Assembly (NCBI GenBank): GCA_036897445.1
Contig: JAYMTL010000019.1
Coordinates: 1-64,000, forward strand
Direction: 5' to 3'
DNA: 64,000 nucleotides
DNA from: Pelargonium tetragonum
Lineage: Eukaryota > Streptophyta > Magnoliopsida > Geraniales > Geraniaceae
The position numbers were made by a program, and so were the translations under genes. Below are positions 13,146 through 26,220 of this stretch, piece after piece. The notes below the pieces were generated by a model. The model worked only from the letters and a program-made list of their open reading frames with translations, ran no database searches and was not told the origin of the DNA. The first letter of the stretch is position 1; each line of letters begins with the position of its first letter.

Positions 13146-16100
13146 AAGATTATAAGAAACCTGAAATCATAGGAACAGGCGACTCCTTACTAAACTCTTA
13201 TAAATAAGAGTCCCTTAGGAATTAACGGAATCCTCGTTTAAAAGTTTTGTCGGATTAGATTAGAAAAGAAAAGGGCCCTCCTATAGCGTCCTTCTACATA
13301 TTTTCAAATTATTTCTCAGTTAAAAAGAAATAAGAAGTCTAACTTAAAATTTAGATTCAAAAAACTTCTTAAAGAAGGATCAAGGCGGTACCTGGAATAG
13401 AATTTTAATTGGTTAGTTAACAGGTACCAGAGCGGGAAATTGGGACAACAACAAGAAGCCCGCCTTATACTTTTGAGTTCTATACTTTTTTACCGAAAAC
13501 AACTCTTAATCTTTAACTTAAGTTCTTTTATTCCCAATTTTTTCTGCTATAAATAATAAAGAATATCTTTTAACCCTTAGTTTCGGCAAAACCTGGAGTC
13601 TTTATATTGTCTCTCTCAAAGCAGACTTATCGTATTCTAGATTTAACAAAATAAGGCATTAGCTCGGCTAGAGAGAGTCAAACTCTTTCCTATACTTGAT
13701 AAAAACTTTCTAAAGAAAAACTAACCGACCTCTGATTTCTTATATAAGAATATATCCAAATTCAATAATAATGTGATGTGAATAACCGAGAATTCAGAAG
13801 GGTAAATCTACACTCTATTGTAATTGTATAGGAGATTCTAGATACCCCTTTGTCAAGTAAGTGCACTCCTAGGCATTCTTTGATATAACTTAAACTTGTT
13901 TTACGGGCAATTTTGTATTATAACACTTACTCGAGTACCCTTTATTTCGTATCCCCCCTTACAGTTTGACTTTTGTTTTTATGCCCCTGTAAACTGTTGG
14001 GTTATTTTATTTTCTCGAGTTCTATTAAATTTATAGGTATTAGTAACTTTATATAGTAGCATTTAGTAGCAGGTTTTTCTGAACTCGGTATTCTTTTGGT
14101 TTAGTTAGGGGAGTATAAAAATAGGTATACTAAATCAAGTCGCCGGAAACCCTTGTGTTATATATTTCTAGAATAGTGTGTCACTAAATAAGACTTTATG
14201 CACTTTGAAGCCCCCCTAACTAAAAGTACGGGCTTTTGCTGGACGAGAACTTAATTTTGAGTTAAAATAACTAATCTACGTCAGAACCGAAATAAAGAGG
14301 CTACTCTCTAATCCGAGCTCCGGTTAAATAGAATCTTGTCTTTTTTTAAATTAGAGTTACACTTTTTTCTAGGGTCAGGGGAAGTTCCACTTTCCTAAAG
14401 CTTTGAAGTCTTTGGCTTTATTAAGGAGTATAAGGGTCTATTTATATATGTATGTACTAGAATGTCCTTTAGAGTAGGAAATCTTTGTAGCTTACGGAAT
14501 AAGAATTTTTGGGTTAGAGTGTTTCTCTATTAGTTTATTTAATTATAACCCTTTTTAAGCTTCTAGTAACTTTAAAAAGTTAAATGCCCCTAACTTATTA
14601 ATGAAAATTATTTAATTAAGAGTAGTTAAAGGGTTTCCCTGGGGCGAACTCCAGATCTGGGGTGGGTAGACCCGCTAAGCAGTGCAATAAAAAGAGTGCG
14701 GGGCTTGTCCTAATTAAAGTGAATCCTATATTCTAGTTGTAGCAATCTTAAGTACAAAATCGATCAAAGTAAGATTTTAAAACTCACCCATTTCAAAAAC
14801 TACTTGGTATTCGGAATTTGAAAGATAAGGGTTCCTTATCAAAAACTATAGCTGTGTCTTGTAATTAGAAAGATAGTAATTGTTCCTGTTTTTCTGTTCC
14901 ACTTAAAGCATCTTCCGCATATCAACGCGAACTTAAGTTTTCTTCAGAAGCCTTGCTTTTACAGATCCAACGGGGGTTCTCCGCTTTTAAGAAGCTTTTC
15001 ATTAGGAACGTGCTGAGAATACCAAGTAAAGAGTGCTGGGTATTCTTTTTATATAAAAACCAAGGAAAAAGAAATGTAAATCATACAGGGCAGTGTAGTC
15101 AAAAGCGCATTATAATGCACGAAAAGGCCATAGAAAACTTGCAAGAAAATTTCTAGAAAGAAGATCCTTATAGATATATTGGGTTCTCAGAAAAAAGGAC
15201 TCTTTAAGAGGAATTCTTAATGGAGCTACTTAGATTTCAAGCAAAGGGCCAGGCACTGTTTTTACGCATAGGATATCACTGTTACACGAAAAGAGATTAT
15301 TAATTGTTAATTCTATAATTCTAGATTAATTTGAAAAGGGCCTAAATGTAAAGCAAAGCTGATAAGCCCCTTTAAAGAAGCTAATTAGGATACCAAATCT
15401 TTCTGGAGCTCTTGTGCGACATTCTTCAATACCAATACCCTATCTTTTAGTTGTGTCTAATGGGACCTCTTATCCTGTGTTTTAGAAAGAAGGTTATGCT
15501 TGGTTTGGAACGTTAGTAAATAAGCAAGGGTCCGTTGAAGCTTAACTGGGTAACACGTCTATTTAAATTAGTATCTAAATAATTTAGACTCTGACGGCTA
15601 GATTCAAACTATTAGCTGCTCGGCTACTAAATGTGCATTATTTTATAGATTTTTCAATACCAAGCCTAGGCAAGGAGGCTCCATCAATATTCTTTTCTTT
15701 CTTTATTTATAGCACAGCATACTAATAAGGAATTTTGAGTTCAATTACCGGGTGAGTGAGTATACAACCTTCCAATAATAGCCCCTTTTTAGAGGAGCTC
15801 TTGTATCAAGGGGATCCCAAAAAACTACGAGTACCCTATTACCCATCTATAAATATAAAAGAGTTTTTGTCTATATTATTCAGAAACCTTATAAAACTCG
15901 GAAAAGCTTAATAGTAAAAAAGGGGATTCCTATAATTCTCGAGGCGGAAAACTTTATATTACACGGAGAGGGATAATCCCAAATGCAAAATACTTGGAAA
16001 GCTCACTTGGGGTTTTACTGACTAAAAGAATTTGAACTCGCTTTGATTCAAGATTGCGAAATTTACACAAAATATCTTTCGTACGAAAGGAAAACCTTTC

Positions 16101-16410
16101 CTTTTATTCTGTAAATACTTTAGTAGAAATTAGTAAACTGAAAACTAGGGACTCACTAACCAACAGCTATGCTTTATCCTTATGATTGCTAATATCAGTA
16201 GAAATGACTTTCTTGCTTAGATTCTTTATCCTCAATTCAAGTGGAGATAACGCTCAATAATCAAACCTTTTCCCCTTGTATTTAGACTCAAAAATCCACT
16301 GGGAAATACTAAAATTAATCCCGCTTGTAACCCATCCTACGAAAAATATTTAGCTGTTGATGTAGCAAACCTATTTCTTTTAAAAGTATTGTATTAGATA
16401 TGCATCTATA

Positions 16411-16428
16411 ATAATTATTAATAATTAT
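16411..16428. repeat. Perfect 18-bp AT palindrome
   Basis: Positions 16411-16428 read ATAATTATT followed by its exact reverse complement AATAATTAT. Flanking CTAT (16406-16409) and ATAG (16429-16432) continue the symmetry around a single unpaired A at 16410. It could extrude a short cruciform. In DNA this AT-rich about one such palindrome is expected by chance, and nothing beside it suggests an origin or a promoter. Confidence 0.75.
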
Positions 16429-18137
16429 ATAGTAATTATATGGAGGGTCCTTATTCCTCTTGCCTTATCTGCCTTATCATTCAAGAGTAGGCCTTTTAAG
16501 TTAAGATAATCGATGAATCAGTCTACCCAACTGCAAGCATCCGGAGGGCGGGTAAGGCATTTAGCAGTATTAGAGTATAGCCAATCTCACACTAAGACCA
16601 AGAGCAACAACAAGAAAACTTTCAAAACTTCCTTCTTTACTAGAAATTCCCTAGCTTTAGTTAGTACAGGATACCCATATAAATGCAATCCTATTATTGA
16701 CTTCTGTACCTTTCTTCAGAGCCTAATTCTCTATCTGTATCTCTACTCTTTAGAGCTATACCTGCACTCTTTTTTGTATTCTGTAGCTTACCTCTGAATA
16801 TGGGTCTCTTAGTTTTTAAAGGTATATTCTTCTTTATTTCTGAAGTTTTAGAACTTTTAGAGACTTGTAACGACAAACTGCTAAGAAATGTGGAGTATCT
16901 TCTTATTAGATCTCACTTCCTAGGTATACTCTAGCGCTAAGTCTTACTTGGAAAACCCGAGAGTCTCCTTTGATCCTTAGTATACCTCATGGCAGAAAAA
17001 TGCTTAATTAACAAAAATATCGGTAAGCAAGGACTCAAATACAGGTAATGGATTTCTACAAAAAAAGGGTTATTCCTCGTCTATCAAGTAAGACAGTAGT
17101 GAGTGTTTCCTAGAATTTCGGAATAATTGCAACTAGACTAGATTGTAAACTCCTAGTCAATAAGGGATCCTTAGGTCTTTTTTTTAAGAATTTATAGAAA
17201 AACCCACGAAAAGGACTGTAGAATGAGTTTATCCTTTTTTATAGTTAGGCTACACTTAGAGTTTCCCAAAAAGCCTATGCTCTTAAGCTGGGTTACGAGA
17301 CTTATTGAGCAAAACCAGTTACAGGGGTCTTTTTGGCATTCTTAAATTAAAATCTCGATAGAAACTGGGATTGGGATACAGAAAGCTACTAGATACTCTA
17401 AGAGCTCGTACATTTGATGTCAAAAGGGGAACTCTAGAATCTTTGGTTCTTACTACTCAATTTTAAGAAGTTTTTATATCTTGGTAGAAAATCTTTTGCT
17501 TGGGTTTTATTCCAATTCTAAACTCCTATATAAATAAGATAAAGAAGTTCTTTTTTATATAATTATTTATTTTCAAGCCTACTATTTTTTTACTTTTACT
17601 ACATGTTATCATGGGCGTTCCTTTTGGTGTGTCTATAAAAGTCCCACTACAACTTTAAACTAGTTTAAACTAGAGCGCGCGCCTTTTACTCAAAGTACTA
17701 AGCGCTGTTTCGGATTCTCTTTTTATTGAAAAGGGAAATTAAGTACTACACACCGAGTCCATTTAAACTTTTTTTGAAGAAATTCTATATAACGAGGTCA
17801 AAAAAAGACTTGCTCTTAAAAAATTCTAAAAGGCTCTTGCTTATTACTGCAAGGGTACAAGGGTTGAGGTTAAAGCTCTTCCATTTCCATCGTATAAGGT
17901 AAAAAAAGACATTAACAAAGTTGAGTTTATAGTATTGCTGTATATGGGAAACCCTTTTTCTTTAAGGGATTTTTTGGTCAAGAGTTGTTACCTATTACAA
18001 AAGTAGAAACTATTCTTATCAAGCTTTTTCAGAGTACAAGTCGAGGAACCCGGCTTGTTGCATGAATTTTGGTTTGGTTCTGATATTTTGACAGGGATAT
18101 AAAACGCTTTGAACCTGCGGCGCCCCTATAATAGACC

Positions 18138-18533
18138 TTGCTTTTTTGTAGGTTAAATAAATTTAAGAACTGTTACAGACTTGGGCGTACTAAAAAGTTA
18201 GAGAGATCCGCAAAAACCAAACATTTTTATATCCAAGTTCGTTACATGGAAAGATTTTGCAAAATTATGTTATTAGTGGAATTCCTTATATATCCTTATA
18301 TATTAGAGCACCTATTGATATCAAAAGCAAATTCAGTTTCAGTTGAGTTACCGGTTAGTTTGAAGTTGGAAATCTTTACCCCTTTAGTCTTTCTTTCTAT
18401 TTTAGTATTCCCGGTTTGGAATTGTACTTCCCCCGTACTTTTTTCGAAAAGAGCTAAGTATTTAAATTTAAAAAGGATTTCCTATATACAACTATCCTGC
18501 CGATTAAAAAGAAAAAAACCAAAGAAATATTAA
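18138..18533 (+). CDS. Unrecognised open frame, 131 codons (longest under the standard code)
   Basis: Seen: the frame opens with TTG two codons after a TAG and ends at TAA. The first ATG is at residue 37, and there is no ribosome-binding site. The product would be basic, with two hydrophobic stretches at about residues 43-61 and 78-94 and a Lys/Arg-rich tail (residues 105-131). That shape could suggest a small membrane protein, but AT-rich random DNA readily gives Phe/Leu/Ile-rich stretches. It matches no family I know, and no neighbouring gene supports it. My rough estimate is that about 0.2 frames of this length arise by chance in a window with this stop density, so chance is a serious explanation. 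It is reported because it is the longest frame here, not because it is recognised. Confidence 0.15.
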   Translation: MLFCRLNKFKNCYRLGRTKKLERSAKTKHFYIQVRYMERFCKIMLLVEFLIYPYILEHLLISKANSVSVELPVSLKLEIFTPLVFLSILVFPVWNCTSPVLFSKRAKYLNLKRISYIQLSCRLKRKKPKKY

Positions 18534-18539
18534 TTAAGA

Positions 18540-20390
18540 AATTAAGACCCTTTTCGCATAACTTTTTCTTTTAAGTCAGGATTAATTTGTTACTATTAAA
18601 TTTTACACTACTATACATCAGTATGATTAAAAACTTTGAGTCCCAAAAAGCACTAGTCTTGAGCACTCTAGCAAACCTCTTTAATTCATTTTCTTAAGAA
18701 AGTCTAGAGATGCTTTTATCTAAATGGGAGACCTTGAGGCTATCGAGGGGTCAACGTAAAAGTGAGAGAATTCTCGTACCCAGGGTTTCCTAAGTGTGTA
18801 ATAAGAAACTGGGATTAGGCACAACTTTCATTTTGTTAAATTTCAAGATTTAGACTTACCTAAAATCAAAGTGTTTTTACAAAAAAGTTTGCGAGGTTCG
18901 CTATCCGAGATATAAATAAAGAGGGGTTACTAAGCTTTCGTTAAACCTAGTAATACTGGAAACATAGAGTCTTTGAAAGGATAACCCTTTCCAATACAGG
19001 TGGGGACCCCTGCATTTAATATGCCGAGTTAAAACCTTACAAACTAAAGTGCTTCTTAAAACTAAATGAAAGCGCTCCTTCTTACATGAATTTCTACGGG
19101 GATCTAATATTCTTTTCGCTTAAGATCCTACTTTGCTCTCAGTCTGAGCTACGGGCCGGGCCCCTCTTGTACTTATTAATTTAATTGTCTTTCTTTACAT
19201 AAGATTTAGATCCTTTTACGGGTCTACCCTTGTCTCAAGTTAGGGTTTCCTTCTTTTTTTATGAGCCCGGAGTAAGTGCATAAGTGCCGCTAATAAAGGA
19301 TTTCTAGTAAAGTCGTAAAGGGAAAGATATACCAGAGCTTGCGAAATGAAACGCATTTAACTACAACCCATAAAGCCATAAAGGACTTCAAACTCCACTT
19401 TAAATTACAACAGGATCCTTCTAGGAGCTACATTCTATACAAAAAATAGGGTACTCTAACGGGGAGTGTAGACTTCTTACTAAAAAGGTATATAAAATCT
19501 TTTACAAGGTTCCTAGCTAGGGGGAACTCTGTACCCTATAGATTCAGGATTTCTACATTATAAAAGTCCTATTGTAACACCAAAAGGTCTACTTTACAAA
19601 TTACAAAAGGGTTTAGACTAAGAAAATTAAGGAGTTATCCGCAATTAATACATATATAAAACTGCGTCCATCGAGTTTTAGAGTCAAAGTATCTTAGCAA
19701 GTCGAGTGCTACTCTATATTTCAAAACTTTAAAATATTTATGAAGCCCGGTATCTCAATTTTGTATTAGTTCTGCTTAAAGAAAAACTCATTTTATTATA
19801 GCCGAGGCGTTTTACTTATGAGTTTCTATAATAAAGCCAGTGTGAAGTAGAACCTTTGAGGGGTTTCGTGTGAGTGAAAAAACGGTTAGGCATTACTTCG
19901 GTTCTCGTAGCCCTAAACTTCTAGAAGTTGTTTGCAAAGGGGTTCGGTTCAGCAAGAAAAAAAAGAAATTTCTATTTGCTTCTTTAGATACCCTTAATTA
20001 GTTAGCCATCAAATTTAAATGAAGCGATTTCTCAGGGACCCGGGGAATATTAGTTAAGCCCTTACGCGGGTCCAAAACATATGAAATACAAATAAGAGCT
20101 GGAGTCCTAATGACACCTGCTTTTTAATTTGTTCATAATAGTTTTATTCGAATTCTCACGGGGTTCTCCTAAAGAATTCCCTAAGCAATTAAGATTAAAC
20201 CCTCTTGAGGACTCTCGCCCATTTGTTTTCTAGGAAGGAAAGAGGTCGATGTCATTAGACTTGTTTACACCTGAAATTTTCCTAAAATGCCCGGTCTTGA
20301 TAGAATTTTATAAAGGCGTTTGGGGGTTTTAGCTTCATTTTTCAATATGAATAAAGTAACGATCAGAACAATACCCTTTATTTTTAGGTG
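18540..20390. other. Gene-free stretch
   Basis: No open frame of interest, RNA gene, long repeat or recognisable element was seen. Texture and stop density are the same as in the rest of the window. Confidence 0.65.
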
Positions 20391-20393
20391 TAT

Positions 20394-20663
20394 TTATAAT
20401 TCTTTATAAAGAAAGTGCAATGTTAACATTATGTCATCGAAATTTCCTTGGCTTTTTGTACCATAAAGGGTGCTTTTTCTATTGATATTTCGACATTTTG
20501 TTAAAATATCCTCTAATTCATCAATACAGGATGCATCCTGTGTGAAAGAGTCGATATAAAGGCATATAGGGGATACCTTGTGCAACTCGAGTTTATGTAA
20601 TACATCTATTAGGATAGGAGAAAGATATTTGGTTGGGTATTCGAAAAAAGACTGGAAAAGCAA
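20394..20663 (-). CDS. Unrecognised open frame, 89 codons
   Basis: Seen: a minus-strand frame from a TTG (20661-20663), two codons after a TAA, to a TAA. There is no ATG near the start and no ribosome-binding site. The predicted product is less biased than most frames here, with an acidic middle (CIDELEDILTK, about residues 46-56) and a hydrophobic end. I considered a reverse-transcriptase fragment because of the FDDIM string near residues 75-79. However, the residue two before the first Asp is Asn rather than Tyr/Phe, and no other RT block is present. Function unknown; probably fortuitous. Confidence 0.12.
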   Translation of the reverse strand: MLFQSFFEYPTKYLSPILIDVLHKLELHKVSPICLYIDSFTQDASCIDELEDILTKCRNINRKSTLYGTKSQGNFDDIMLTLHFLYKEL

Positions 20664-23600
20664 AGGTTAGAAACTTTAGGATAGCAGTTAAAGGTAAAAA
20701 CTTCCTATACGTATTATATAAATTTTTTGAAAGCCACTATTACGGTTGGTAAAGTAGTAAGGGTATTATAAGTTTGAGTTAACAACGAGAATAAGACAAA
20801 TTTCTTTACCGACCCAGATTCAACATAAAAAGCAAAAAGAGTGGGTGCATTTGAATAAGGTTTCCAACAAAAAAGTATACCTATTGGGACAGCTAGGTGT
20901 TTAATAATGTAATATTGACGTAAGAATGAGTCTACTATAGAGTTAACATGAGTAATACTATCCGACTCTCATATTGATTGAAGACTTTCGTATCAAACGG
21001 GGGTGCTTGGTTATACTAATTGCATCTACCATAATTGCCTATATTAAGCCAAACTTTAAAGTACTTTATAGGCACACTTAGGACTCTTGGTATACTATGC
21101 AGTTACAAAACAGCCCTAAAAGCGAGAAGCTTGTTCGGTCTATTCTTAAGAATACAAATAGCTAAAGAAACTGGAACCCATTATACTACAAAAAGGACCC
21201 CGTGAGTCTACCCCAAAGCAACCTATAGAGAAGTATCGAGATATAGTTATCAGCAACTTTTGCTTTTTGACTCTACAGCCCAGTTTTTGTGCTCGATATT
21301 AATATTCTTTAACTCATAACAAGGTCTGTATAAACTAGCTCTGACTAACCGGACCCGACCGAATTCATTATTATTATGCCTTTGCTCCCTATGTAACACA
21401 AAATAAAAGCTACACTTTTGAACTTTTACCAAAGTTTTTGCTCAAAGCATGAGTGAAAGGGGCGCCCTTACGAGTGCTTTAAGAACTTTTTAGCGCTATG
21501 GGAAATACAACAAGGAACTCTATTCTTTTAAAAAAGCCCGAGAGGGACAAGGCGTAAATAAGTTTGTTTTCCTTTTTCTGAGCTTGAAACCTTATAAAAC
21601 TTAGAGGCACTTACTAAGTCCTATTGAAATACCATAATACGTTGTAATTACTTTCTAAAGAGTGCCTGGTTAGTCTTAAGAATTTCTTTTATTCCTTGCT
21701 GTGCTGTTGAATCCAAGGTTTGGACTTATTTTGCTATTGTAATTAAGTATATATATTGCAGAGTGCTTCTTCAAGCAATGCCAAATTTATAGAATCTGAG
21801 GCTTACCCTTTTAAAGTTATTAAAGGGAGTTTCCTAGCAAGGCTTTGCGTTGTATAATTAAAGTATAGAGCTTCTTTAGCAAATAGACTATAAAAATGTA
21901 TTCAAATTAGAAAACGAGCAGAATTCCCTTTCGGAGGAGAATCCTGGTCATGTAAATTCCTTATAGGGGCTTTCGGGGGCTTAAAAAAATCTTAGCGGAG
22001 TTAAAAATAGGGCTCAATCTGTGTGGAAGCACTTTCTATTTAAAGGAACTCCTTACTCTAACGACTAAAAGGGGCAATTTAGTTAGAAAAGTTTTGGTTT
22101 AAGTGGTGTTATCCAGGTAACTTACAGGCCCTTTTTGAGCAAATCCTATAAGATATACACAAAAATTTCTGTTAGAGATTTCTAAAGTTATTGCCTTATA
22201 AAAGGTCGCTCCTGGTAAAAATTTTTTTATTCATATTTTGATTTTTTCGTACCTAGATTTAGAAACTAAGAAAGATCTAACAAACCACAAAGCACTGCAA
22301 AATTTTATGTTTCTTATACTCGTCTAAGCTAGATTTCCTATTTATTTAAGAATTATTTCCTTAGTTTTAAAGAAAACTTTTAGGATAAAGCATAATTAGA
22401 GAAATAAAATACTCAAGTAGAAGCCTGGTCGGTTGTTCAGCTGCATGAGCCCTTTTTACGCGGTATAGCTTAAAACTCTTCGTAGCATTCTCTCAAACTT
22501 ACTTTAAAGTACAGGGATATCAGAAATGTTTTGCATAGCGGACAGCACTTTGTTTATAAAAAAACTATTCGGCGAACCAGCCTTAACAGGTAGGAATATC
22601 TAAGTGGAGGTAAGAAAAGTTTCCTTATTTCCTTATTTTATTAAAGGCTGGCTTTGAAGGAACGTGGGATGTGAAAACTTTAGTAGTTAAAAGGAATCGA
22701 GTTTTCTAAAAGTAAGTAGTACCCTATAGAGCTGTTGTACGTTCTATGCCTTTCTAATCCCTGCCGCTCTAAAATCTTTTTGCTATGCTAACCTATTGCA
22801 TTATAACAGAGTATACTCTAACCTAAGGAGTAAGCTATACTTGACGCTCTATAAAAACATACTATTCCTACGCTTTAGTCATTTTCTTTTATAAGAAAGA
22901 AAAATTCTACGTGTATTAAGTTTCCTGTATCTGAGTACTACTTCTCGGAATCCCCGTCAGAGGATGCTTACAAAGGAACTTGTGTCAGATTCTTCATATA
23001 ATAGGGTCTAGTAAGTTAAATATCAAGACTTATACCCTCCTTGTTACTTACATATCAGGGCTTTAGCTTATACTAATTCACTAAGAGATCTATCTTGCGT
23101 TTTACCCGGGGCTACTTAGTTGCAATAATAGTGTACCCCGTTTTATTTTAAGTCTTGGGTTTAGAATAGAAGGAATAGTAATTTATTTTACCAGGATGCC
23201 TCATACTTCGAAATTTGTCTCCGTGTTCTATCAAAACCCCTAAAAGAGCTTTTATAGCCATTAGAGGTTTACGAACAAGGTTCTATCTAGTCTTTTTATG
23301 TCTACTTATCCGGGGATAGTTCTTTTTTGACACTAGAGTTAACCCCCTTACCTCGTGTATTTGTATAAAAGGGCAGCTCTTTAAGTAAGGGGTTGAAAGC
23401 GCCCTTGATATACTTCTAATGTAATATTGTAATATGATATGAAGCTCTCACTCTCAATACTTAATATAACAAGTAAAAGCTAGGCTTAGTAGAAATTTTT
23501 GTAAATTAAGTTCTTGATCAGGGAAATTACTTAGGTAGAATATATTTGCATATGTAAATTATCTACTAAGGATTTAAGGCATTGATGATTAAGGGCAGTT

Positions 23601-26059
23601 CCCTTAACTCTTAGGTATAAACAGAAGTTAACTTAGAAACAGGGGTTCTAATCTAAGAAATCTAGTATCAAGCTGTCAGTTGTACATAAAAAAATGACAA
23701 GAGATCGAAATCTTAATACTTAATAGTAGAACTTAAAGAAACCCGGATTTCTTCCTCTACCTACTGTATCCCCTACGGGATTTCGCCGTCTGTACGGGGT
23801 AACTTGCCTAAGCGAGTATTGTTAAAGACTCCAGATTTTGAATTCTCTATGAAAAACGAAACGAATTGAACCTACAACCGATCCCATTATTTTGAAATGT
23901 TTGCAATAAACAAGAAAAAGAATCGCCGGCATTTGACTAGAAGTCTTGAGAGCGCCCTGGTAAGTAAAACACTCTAATTTGTTCTATATCTCTATATCTA
24001 AGTGGCTTGCTTTTGCCTTTTCGAAACTTTCAAATTCGAATTGAAATGGAATTTTATAAGGATATAATTAACATAACACTACCCATAAAAGTCTAGGGAT
24101 GCGTAAGAGTTTTCATGTCTATAAAGAAAGTTAGTAGTTACTTAAAAACTCAATTTTATTGAGGTAGGCGCTAAAGTCCTCTTTTTTCAAAAGAACAAGT
24201 ATTAGGAAGATTATATAACTCCAAATACTTGAGTCAAGACGTAAAAAAAGTCATTCTGCGCCCTTTTCCGTGCCTTAACAAGCTTTTTTAGACCTCTATG
24301 TAGGTAGATTTTTTATATTGTGCTACGCACCGGCATCTCGGAGACTTCTCTGAAAAGAAGGGGCCGCTTTGTAATAAAATAAAGAAAATATAGATGTACT
24401 TCAGCTTACTTGAACAGGTGTTTAACTTTGCTTTTCGACTATATAAAAGGAACCTAATAAAATCTCCCCGAATACTCTATAAGCGATTCTAAAAGGCATC
24501 TTGAAAGATATTTCTTGTAAGATCATAGAACCTTTTACTCCGTTTGGTAACTTGTAAGAAAGATTTAAGAGAGCCTTCCCGCCTTATACATGTGTGCCTT
24601 AGGAGGGAACTAATGTTTGTTTAAAGAATGCCATAGGTGTTGTTAATAAAAAAGGAATGATAGTCAGTAAGAAAGGCTTACATACCTGAGTGTTCCGTTA
24701 GGTATATCCTAGTAAAAGCTGTAAAATGACTCAACACGGAAATCCACTTTAGCTGTGGGGCTTTTTTGTGTGGATACCAGTAAAGCCAATTTATGACAAT
24801 TTAGTCAGCAGCGAGCCTTTGTTTAGCACCAAATCTATCCATGTTTTCCACAAAAGTTTTATTATACTACTACAGTGTGTATAGAGCTCAACGTATTAGG
24901 AAATCATTCACGAGTGTATCCATATGAATAAAGCAGTGAAAACCCTATATTCTTTAGAAAACAGCTTTTATTAGATCTTATAAAGAACTTACAAGGTCCC
25001 CTACCCGACCCCCTTTCCAAAAGTCCTTCAAAAAAAGCTTTTGCAGTTTACCAGTTAAGACATAGCTTTTATTCCCTACAATACAATATGTTAAGTGTTC
25101 TAAACTGAGATTGACTATAATTATAATCTAGTGTTAAGTCCACTTATAGAATCCACATCACAAAATTTTAATTTCAAATTAGCGATCTCTGAGAACTCTT
25201 AAGTCAATTTTTATTCTGCTCTGGAGCTTCTTGAATTGAATAGGGGGTTCCCTAGCATCCCCTGTTTCTCTGGTTTTAAGACACAAAATGAAGACTCATT
25301 TTTAAGTACTACAAGGAATATATAACATATAAATAATGCTTGCTTGGGGCGAGTGCTGCCTTAGTCTAAAAAATCAAGATACTCTAACTTGTTAGTAGCA
25401 TTTCCTTATTATTTAGCTATCTTTTGAGTCATTGCAAATTTTCGAGTCAAAGAAGGAAGAGGCTTTTAGCGGTTTTCGGAGCTAAAATCTACTGTAGTAA
25501 AATCCAGAAAAGAGTCTACCTGAATTCTAAAACCGGGGAGTTTCCAGTATAAAAGTGAGTGTGAATAAGTTTTCTATAATAAAAAAGCAGTCGTTTTATA
25601 CGATATAATGGTGGATAAAGCAAAAAATTCTTCTATGAGAGCAACCCCGCGCCCGTACTCCGTTCAATTAATGCGCCAGCCACTAAGCGTAAGTTAAATC
25701 CGAATTTTTGAACAAATTTAGAAAGTTTAGCTCGATTTTTCGTGTCTTTTTGTATACTTTTCGGAAAATGTCCTTATCCTTTTTAAGAGGGCGCAGCTTA
25801 TGCAGGAAGAAACTATATCTAGTAATGGCTTAATATTATAATAAAATTTAATATGAACCTGGGGTAAAAGTACTTAGTATATCTTATACCCACCTAGACA
25901 CTGGATTTCCTCTTCTACAAAATAGAGAATTAATGAGTCATTTTGGAGCTATAAGCCTTGTACCCATAAGAGTTAGACCTATAAGATAAGTATACTTGCT
26001 AAGGCTCCTCAGAGAGATGTAGCTATGATACTTCTACAGAGTACTACACAAGATAAGTA

Positions 26060-26220
26060 GTGTAGGTATTAGGTGTAGCTTAGGTAGGACCTTGGTATTC
26101 AAATTGAGCTTAGGAAGACTAAGAGGGGTCTAGGTATTAACAAACAAGGTATTATGAGTATGAAAGGTATCGAAGATAAGGTAGGTTAGGTGGGTACCAT
26201 AGATTGTAGGAATAAGAGAG
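26060..26220. repeat. Degenerate TAGGT-rich low-complexity tract
   Basis: AGGT occurs at least eight times in about 160 nt, usually in contexts such as TAGGTATT (26063, 26131), AAGGTATT (26147) and TTAGGTGGG. AGCTTAGG occurs twice about 30 nt apart (26078 and 26107). Spacing is irregular (roughly 10-30 nt), so this is a degenerate repeat rather than a clean tandem array. It is not a canonical telomeric repeat. A decayed minisatellite or part of an old repeat family would explain it. Confidence 0.5.

Larger units (their letters stand above)
1..18130. other. Gene-free AT-rich DNA
   Basis: I see no supported gene in this stretch. The few open frames of 60-94 codons (for example those starting near 2215, 4737, 10413, 12561, 14953 and 16513) begin at arbitrary ATG/GTG/TTG codons, have no ribosome-binding site, resemble no family I know, and are as frequent as chance predicts. 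Stops TAA and TAG occur every 15-20 codons in every frame. I saw no rRNA core sequence, cloverleaf, long direct repeat or terminal inverted repeat. Short structures inside the stretch (stem-loop at 4422, pyrimidine-rich patch at 12886, palindrome at 16411) are listed separately. The best description is non-coding or fully decayed DNA. Confidence 0.7.

Noticed and set aside
20394-20440. FDDIM as a reverse-transcriptase active site
   Set aside because: The conserved aromatic two residues before the first Asp is replaced and no other RT block lies upstream.
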